NCBI GenBank assembly: GCA_903876815.1
Contig: CAIRBL010000092.1
Span: 1 to 8,642, forward strand
Direction of reading: 5' to 3'
DNA: 8,642 nt
Origin: an uncultured bacterium
GTDB lineage: Bacteria > Patescibacteriota > Patescibacteriia > UBA1558 > GWA2-36-10
The position numbers and the translations under genes are program-made. Shown in pieces: positions 4,885-8,642 of the stretch (its first letter is position 1; each line of letters opens with the position of its first letter). Under the pieces are notes generated by a model. That model was given only the letters and a program-made list of their open reading frames with translations. It was not told the origin of the DNA and did no database searches.

Positions 4885-4913
4885 TTTATAAAGGAAATTT
4901 ACAATTTAGTCAA
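4885..4913 (-). promoter_or_regulatory. Promoter of the tRNA-Leu/tRNA-Val unit
   Basis: On the minus strand TTGACT (4908-4913), a 17-nt spacer and TATAAA (4885-4890). The start near 4878 gives a leader of about 77 nt that carries the REP-like palindrome and would be removed by RNase P. The -35 box lies just past the end of the possible 48-aa gene. Confidence 0.7.
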
Positions 4914-4918
4914 CAAAT

Positions 4919-5065
4919 TTACAACATTTGACTAGCTACTTCAAAAATACCCAAGCCTTTCAGCACAAAAAAAGTTGCTATCAGTATCAAAACCAAATTC
5001 CAAGGGGTGTTAGCAATAATAGAAATTGGCATTTCCACAAATAAACCTTGCAAAATATCTTTCAT
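4919..5065 (-). CDS. Possible 48-aa single-pass membrane peptide
   Basis: A short frame starting at the ATG at 5063-5065 encodes MKDILQGLFVEMPISIIANT, then a hydrophobic segment at about 22-38 (WNLVLILIATFFVLKGL), ending IFEVASQML with TAA. In-frame codons continue upstream to 5203, but those lie upstream of the apparent promoter (5085-5113) and encode low-complexity Phe/Tyr/Asn/Ile typical of AT-rich non-coding DNA, so the short form is preferred. No Shine-Dalgarno sequence is visible and no family is recognised. Support rests on a well-spaced promoter and a coherent transmembrane profile. No terminator follows, so transcription could continue into the tRNA unit. It could be a chance frame. 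Confidence 0.4.
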   Translation of the reverse strand: MKDILQGLFVEMPISIIANTPWNLVLILIATFFVLKGLGIFEVASQML

Positions 5066-5084
5066 AATAAAATAAAACGAGTTT

Positions 5085-5113
5085 AGTATAATATTTTTTG
5101 AACTATTTAGCAA
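5085..5113 (-). promoter_or_regulatory. Possible promoter of the 48-aa gene
   Basis: On the minus strand TTGCTA (5108-5113), a 17-nt spacer and TATACT (5085-5090). The start would fall near 5078, only about 13 nt before the ATG at 5065. In such AT-rich DNA chance matches are frequent, so support is moderate. Confidence 0.45.
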
Positions 5114-5153
5114 GAATAAAAAATAAGCATTTTTAAACGAAATATATAAAGTA

Positions 5154-5182
5154 TTGACAAAAAAGTAAATATATGTTATTAT
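5154..5182 (+). promoter_or_regulatory. Promoter of the 175-aa membrane protein gene
   Basis: A perfect TTGACA (5154-5159), a 17-nt spacer ending in ATATGT, and TATTAT (5177-5182) with an extended -10 TGT. The start near 5189 gives a leader of about 39 nt that contains AAGGAG. It matches the promoter at 4548-4576 in -35, spacer length, spacer end, extended -10 and -10. Confidence 0.85.
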
Positions 5183-5227
5183 AATATAATCGCTCTTAAA
5201 CAAAACTCAATCTCCAAGGAGAACACC

Positions 5228-5755
5228 GTGAGCCCCATCATTTTGGCTTTGCTCGTCAACAGCATATTCCTCTTTTCAATGCTGTTGTCTCAATGCTTCG
5301 GTAATCTTCCAACAAGAGGATCGCTGATTCCGGGCACAAAACAACCGTTCCTCTACTGGCAGGACTTTCACTGTCAGAAGTACGGAAACGCAGTCGGTAT
5401 GCCACTGATGCTTGCCACCTTCATCAAGGTCTATGCCAACGACCAGGAGCTGCATTGGTGGGCGCTTTATATCGGAATTGGTCTTTTGGCAACAATTATC
5501 TTTACCATCATGTGCCTGTCTAAAGACCACAAGCCAGACTGGGGTTTTCCAGCAAAAGGAAAGATCAACCTCGGTGGCATCATCCACCTGATCTACTTCT
5601 GGTTCTACGTCAGCATCATCAGCTTCACGCTGTTCCATTGGACAAAGCTCACGGCAAATGATTGGTCGATATTCTTCGCTGGCCTCATCATCTACGCCAT
5701 CAGCTGGTGGAAAGACGTGAAGTCGGGCAACTTCGACCCGCTCAAGTTGTCCTGA
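5228..5755 (+). CDS. Multi-pass membrane protein (175 aa), unknown function
   Basis: I do not recognise the family. The GTG start is chosen because AAGGAG (5216-5221) sits 6 nt before it, a clear Shine-Dalgarno site. Hydrophobic segments are at about 4-24, 53-68 (weaker, GNAVGMPLMLATF), 79-97 (ALYIGIGLLATIIFTIM), 113-136 (GGIIHLIYFWFYVSIISFTLF) and 145-161 (WSIFFAGLIIYAISWW). This suggests four or five membrane passes with a short basic C-terminus. It is rich in Trp (nine), and His135 and several of the Trp lie near membrane borders. There is no catalytic motif I can name. Composition is foreign to the window: 30 of 60 bases G+C in a hand-counted line, no TTA among its many leucine codons, frequent ATC, CTC and CTG, and a TGA stop. 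It has its own promoter and a strong terminator, and is the only protein gene on the plus strand. Confidence 0.8.
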   Translation: MSPIILALLVNSIFLFSMLLSQCFGNLPTRGSLIPGTKQPFLYWQDFHCQKYGNAVGMPLMLATFIKVYANDQELHWWALYIGIGLLATIIFTIMCLSKDHKPDWGFPAKGKINLGGIIHLIYFWFYVSIISFTLFHWTKLTANDWSIFFAGLIIYAISWWKDVKSGNFDPLKLS

Positions 5756-5782
5756 GGCATGACACGAGATCTTTCACAACGA

Positions 5783-5822
5783 CCCCCAGCGCACGCAAGT
5801 GTTGCTGGGGGTTTCATATTTT
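5783..5822 (+). terminator. Hyperstable intrinsic terminator of the 175-aa gene
   Basis: CCCCCAGC (5783-5790) pairs with GCTGGGGG (5804-5811). Four further pairs inside (5791-5794 with 5799-5802, with T5803 bulged) close on a GCAA tetraloop of the GNRA type (5795-5798). A T-rich tail TTTCATATTTTC follows. It begins 27 nt past the TGA. The convergent lamin-tail gene ends 4 nt beyond, so the hairpin separates the two units; in that direction no T run follows. Confidence 0.85.
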
Positions 5823-5825
5823 CAT

Positions 5826-8591
5826 TTAACCTTTGTAAAATTTATTTTTCAAAAAATATATAAATACAAAAACACCAGAAATAAAGAAAATGATTAAAGA
5901 AATTTTTTTTACTTTTTCTTTTCTGAAATTCTGTTCTATCTGATAAGTACTGCTACCAAAATTATCTTCTGACTCATTCAAATCTTGGGCTATCACTTCT
6001 TGAGTAAGAGCCAAATCTTTGACTGATAAAACACTTAGTTTAAAATTATTATTTACCAAACTCAAAATTCCACTGGCCACCACTTCTTTGCCTTTTTTAA
6101 TATCAAAATCTGCTAAAGAAAAATTCGTTGCTAGCCTGATGTTTGCTTCCGCTTCTTGCTCTACACTTAAATAAATATTTTTTCCACTTTTTTTACTAAC
6201 CACGCCTCTGACAGTAATAAAATCCCCAACTAATTCTTCACTCAACTCTTCTAAATCTACTAGAGCTGGCGCGTTTAAATCCATGTGAAAATCCGTCACT
6301 GAAATATCGTCTTTGCTTTTTATTTTCACTCTTGGTAACGGTGAAGTTTTTGAAATCTCACCAGATACCTCTATTAAATCTCCGCTCTTTACGGCTGGCC
6401 AATCTTTTTGACTAAAGTATATTTCTACTATTTGATCATAAAAAATATTGTCTTGCTCCCAGTCTGTCAAATATAAACTTGCGCTCTCACTATCAGCATC
6501 ATTAATCACTAAACCTTGCAAAATTACTTTGTCTTTTTTATTCATCTCATAAATAGCCGTTGTGTCTAAAATACTAAAACCAGCGACCGCAGCTGTTGAG
6601 TGTCTGATAAAATTATCAAGTCCAGGACTTGGACTAGTGCTGACAAACCATTCTTGATTTTCAAAATCCCAGGCATACGACTCACCTTCTTTGATGCTAT
6701 CAAAGGTGGCTTCCTGCCACACTTCCTTCAATGGCGTTAACAAACGTACGCTATCGTTGCTATTATTTAAAGTTAGACCTGTTTCTAAACGAGAAAACAC
6801 TTTGAATTCACCGGGTAAAATGACTGTGCTAGAACTAAATAAATGCGGCTTACTACCACCGTCCTGATCGTCCAAAAACCAACCCAACAATTCAATGCTC
6901 TGTGTGTGATTATTATAAAGCTCTACCCATTCATTATCATCTGAACCTACTGGATTTGGAATGAACTCAGAAATTATCAAATTTTCTAAAGCAAAATTAA
7001 TCGGTGCAACATCATTTATTTTCAAATCGCCTTCCAAGGCTAAAATTTCAACCAACAAACTTTCTTCTGCAAATAAATTTTCTCCATCCATAACTTTTAA
7101 TTTTACTAAATACTTACCGGGACTTTGATAAACATGATTTTCTATTTTTTCATCCCCTTGAGTTTCGTCACCAAAATCCCATTCGTACTGCAAACTTCCT
7201 TCTTCAGGATCGCTAGAATTTTCAGCAGATAAAATAATTTCTTTCGCCACCAACAATTCTTTGCTCTTCAAAGTTATTTTGGCAAGCGGTGCTAAATTTT
7301 CTACAAAAATATTCGCAAGCTCCGGCGTCAAAACACTGGTCCAAATAAAATCATTGTTTTTTCTAGCATAACTTTTGTCTTCTTGAGCTGTATCTTGATA
7401 TTCTATTTTTTCTATTAGCTCACCATCTGGATTATAAAGTTTTACACTATCACCGCCAGTATTATTCAAAGAAATTCCCGTAATACTTTTGTCTAATAAT
7501 AAATATTTTTTAGCTTGTATAGATAAGTTTAGCTCATCATTAATGGTAAAAATTCTGGCTGAATTATCTTGCAATTTAAAACCAGACAAATCAATTGTTT
7601 GGTTAGAATTATTATAAAGCTCTATCCACTCATGATCATCTGTGCCCTTGGGATTTGGTAAAAACTCTGAAATCAAAATATCGTCCCAATTATTATCAGG
7701 ATAGCCGCTGCCTCCGCCAGAATTTTCTTCAGGTTCTTCTGGCCCCTCAGGATCTTCTTCGGTCACCAAAATCGCGCAAGTACTCACAGCACTTAAGTTT
7801 CCATTAGAAACCGTCAAGCTGACTTGGTAATTTCCAGTTTGAGAAAAAGCATGTGTACTAATACTCTGCGTATTGTTTGTAGTATCACCAAAATCCCAAT
7901 AATAACTTAAGGGTAAATTTTGTGGATCATAAGAAGCCGAAGCATCAAAATTGCCCTCAACATTTACTAATAAACTATTCGGGCAACTTGCCACTGCTGT
8001 TGGTGTTAAGTTTTGATTATTATTTTGGCCATTACTATTAGCCTGTCCTGGTGTACCGCCAGCCACTGAACTTTCTTGCCAATTACCAAAACTTGCATCT
8101 TGGCTTAAGCTAATTTTTTCCAAGCTAAAGCCTGAGCCTGAGCCGCCCCAAGCAGCGTCATAGGAAGCAAAAATATTTTGTGTTTGCCCAGCATCAAAAC
8201 TCAAAGCTATGCTTGAACTAGTATTATTCAAACTCATGACAGTATCAAAAACAGTACCCACAAAACCTTGATGTTCTGCTAAAAACTGATTGGCGTCAGC
8301 CGCAATAATAAAAAATTCTTGTGGCGCAATTAAATTATCCTCTCCTTGTACCAAACTCAAAGTGTGGTTTGTGCCATCAAAAAAACGCCAAGTCGTAGAA
8401 CCCGCGCCTGTTAAAACTTCAACGTTATCTTGTCCACTATTATAAACCTCTATCCACTCACGGCCAGCATCTGCTCCTGACAAATCATACATGATTTCAG
8501 AAATCACCAAATCATTTTGATTTGCTTCTAATTTATTTACGCCGCCAAAAACTACTAAGCATATAATGCTTAAACAAATCGCTTTCTTCAT
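5826..8591 (-). CDS. Secreted, anchored lamin-tail/PKD repeat surface protein (921 aa)
   Basis: A signal peptide (1-24, MKKAICLSIICLVVFGG with likely cleavage after LEA-N) leads a chain of extracellular modules. Lamin-tail domain 1 is at about 27-185 (VISEIMYDLSGADAGREWIEVYN), PKD 1 at 197-277 (WDFGD at 232-236), an acidic Pro/Glu-Gly linker at 278-298, and lamin-tail 2 at 304-430 (ISEFLPNPKGTDDHEWIELYN). PKD 2 is at 434-517 (WDFGD at 471-475), lamin-tail 3 at 537-662 (ISEFIPNPVGSDDNEWVELYN), and two OB-fold-like beta modules at about 685-770 and 785-865. A transmembrane helix at about 897-914 and a Lys-rich end keep it in the membrane with the repeats outside. Lamin-tail domains in bacteria are usually secreted and often accompany nucleases or OB folds; no nuclease motif is seen here. 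Adhesion or binding of nucleic acid or polysaccharide is inference. The start follows a weak AAGAAG. The domain order looks intact, without frameshift. Confidence 0.88.
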   Translation of the reverse strand: MKKAICLSIICLVVFGGVNKLEANQNDLVISEIMYDLSGADAGREWIEVYNSGQDNVEVLTGAGSTTWRFFDGTNHTLSLVQGEDNLIAPQEFFIIAADANQFLAEHQGFVGTVFDTVMSLNNTSSSIALSFDAGQTQNIFASYDAAWGGSGSGFSLEKISLSQDASFGNWQESSVAGGTPGQANSNGQNNNQNLTPTAVASCPNSLLVNVEGNFDASASYDPQNLPLSYYWDFGDTTNNTQSISTHAFSQTGNYQVSLTVSNGNLSAVSTCAILVTEEDPEGPEEPEENSGGGSGYPDNNWDDILISEFLPNPKGTDDHEWIELYNNSNQTIDLSGFKLQDNSARIFTINDELNLSIQAKKYLLLDKSITGISLNNTGGDSVKLYNPDGELIEKIEYQDTAQEDKSYARKNNDFIWTSVLTPELANIFVENLAPLAKITLKSKELLVAKEIILSAENSSDPEEGSLQYEWDFGDETQGDEKIENHVYQSPGKYLVKLKVMDGENLFAEESLLVEILALEGDLKINDVAPINFALENLIISEFIPNPVGSDDNEWVELYNNHTQSIELLGWFLDDQDGGSKPHLFSSSTVILPGEFKVFSRLETGLTLNNSNDSVRLLTPLKEVWQEATFDSIKEGESYAWDFENQEWFVSTSPSPGLDNFIRHSTAAVAGFSILDTTAIYEMNKKDKVILQGLVINDADSESASLYLTDWEQDNIFYDQIVEIYFSQKDWPAVKSGDLIEVSGEISKTSPLPRVKIKSKDDISVTDFHMDLNAPALVDLEELSEELVGDFITVRGVVSKKSGKNIYLSVEQEAEANIRLATNFSLADFDIKKGKEVVASGILSLVNNNFKLSVLSVKDLALTQEVIAQDLNESEDNFGSSTYQIEQNFRKEKVKKISLIIFFISGVFVFIYFLKNKFYKG

Positions 8592-8617
8592 AAATTTTCT
8601 TCTTTAAGTTTATTTCA

Positions 8618-8642
8618 CTACCCCCGAATATGCGGGGATTAG
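8618..8642. repeat. Short inverted repeat upstream of the lamin-tail gene
   Basis: CTA and CCCCG (8618-8620 and 8622-8626) pair with CGGGG and TAG (8633-8637 and 8640-8642) around an AATATG loop, with a small internal loop. It lies about 27 nt upstream of the lamin-tail start at the window edge. On the minus strand GTAGTG rather than a T run follows, so it is not a terminator for that direction. It may be a leader hairpin, a dispersed palindrome, or the terminator of a plus-oriented unit cut off here. No promoter for the lamin-tail gene is visible in the remaining sequence, so its promoter probably lies beyond the edge. Confidence 0.45.

Noticed and set aside
5066..5203. Longer version of the 48-aa peptide starting at 5203
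   Set aside because: The extension is Phe/Tyr/Asn/Ile-rich low-complexity sequence, lies upstream of the likely promoter, and overlaps the promoter of the divergent 175-aa gene.
5276..5638. Minus-strand frame opposite the 175-aa gene
   Set aside because: No ribosome-binding site or promoter, composition is an antisense shadow, and the plus-strand frame has promoter, SD site and terminator.
6900..7700. Repeats in the lamin-tail gene as a possible CRISPR or mobile element
   Set aside because: The similar stretches near 6905-6990 and 7600-7680 are in frame and encode homologous lamin-tail domains; they are protein repeats, not spaced DNA repeats.

Overview
The window looks like chromosomal DNA from an AT-rich bacterium with a small genome. 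Its style fits the Candidate Phyla Radiation (Patescibacteria, probably a Parcubacteria-type lineage), although no taxonomic marker is present that would prove this. The evidence is a NusB protein fused to a Nudix domain behind rpmF, a VanW/YoaR-type cell-envelope protein, a large lamin-tail/PKD surface protein, mostly TAA stops, and ordinary genes that lack a clear Shine-Dalgarno sequence. The standard genetic code fits every gene.

Layout. Positions 1-1075 (minus strand) hold rpmF, nusB-nudix and the first eight codons of another gene, possibly rnc: a ribosome-synthesis operon with two stacked promoters. At 1111-1417 one -35 region is shared by two divergent promoters. The minus-strand promoter serves rpmF. 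The plus-strand promoter drives a stand-alone structured RNA of about 190 nt that ends in a perfect intrinsic terminator. I cannot assign this RNA to a known family; its long interrupted hairpin is reminiscent of 6S RNA. Positions 1416-4161 (minus) are an operon of an Hsp20 chaperone with a very acidic N-terminus, a 78-residue protein of unknown function and a VanW-family membrane-anchored protein, read from a near-consensus promoter.

Positions 4161-5822 are a patch of small transcription units: a two-helix membrane protein (84 aa, minus), a tRNA-Leu(UAG)/tRNA-Val(GAC) pair (minus) with a REP-like palindrome in its leader, a possible 48-aa membrane peptide (minus), and a 175-aa multi-pass membrane protein (plus). 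The 84-aa and 175-aa genes stand out together. Sampled lines of both are about 50% GC, against 25% in a sampled line of the lamin-tail gene. Both lack TTA leucine codons, end in TGA and have strong Shine-Dalgarno sites. Each sits alone between a TTGACA-N17-TATTAT promoter of the same design and a GC-rich terminator. They look like a matched pair of transferred or specially constrained single-gene cassettes and are the best candidates for something undescribed.

Positions 5826-8591 (minus) encode a 921-aa secreted, C-terminally anchored protein built from three lamin-tail domains, two PKD domains and probable OB-fold modules. The window ends in a short hairpin upstream of that gene.
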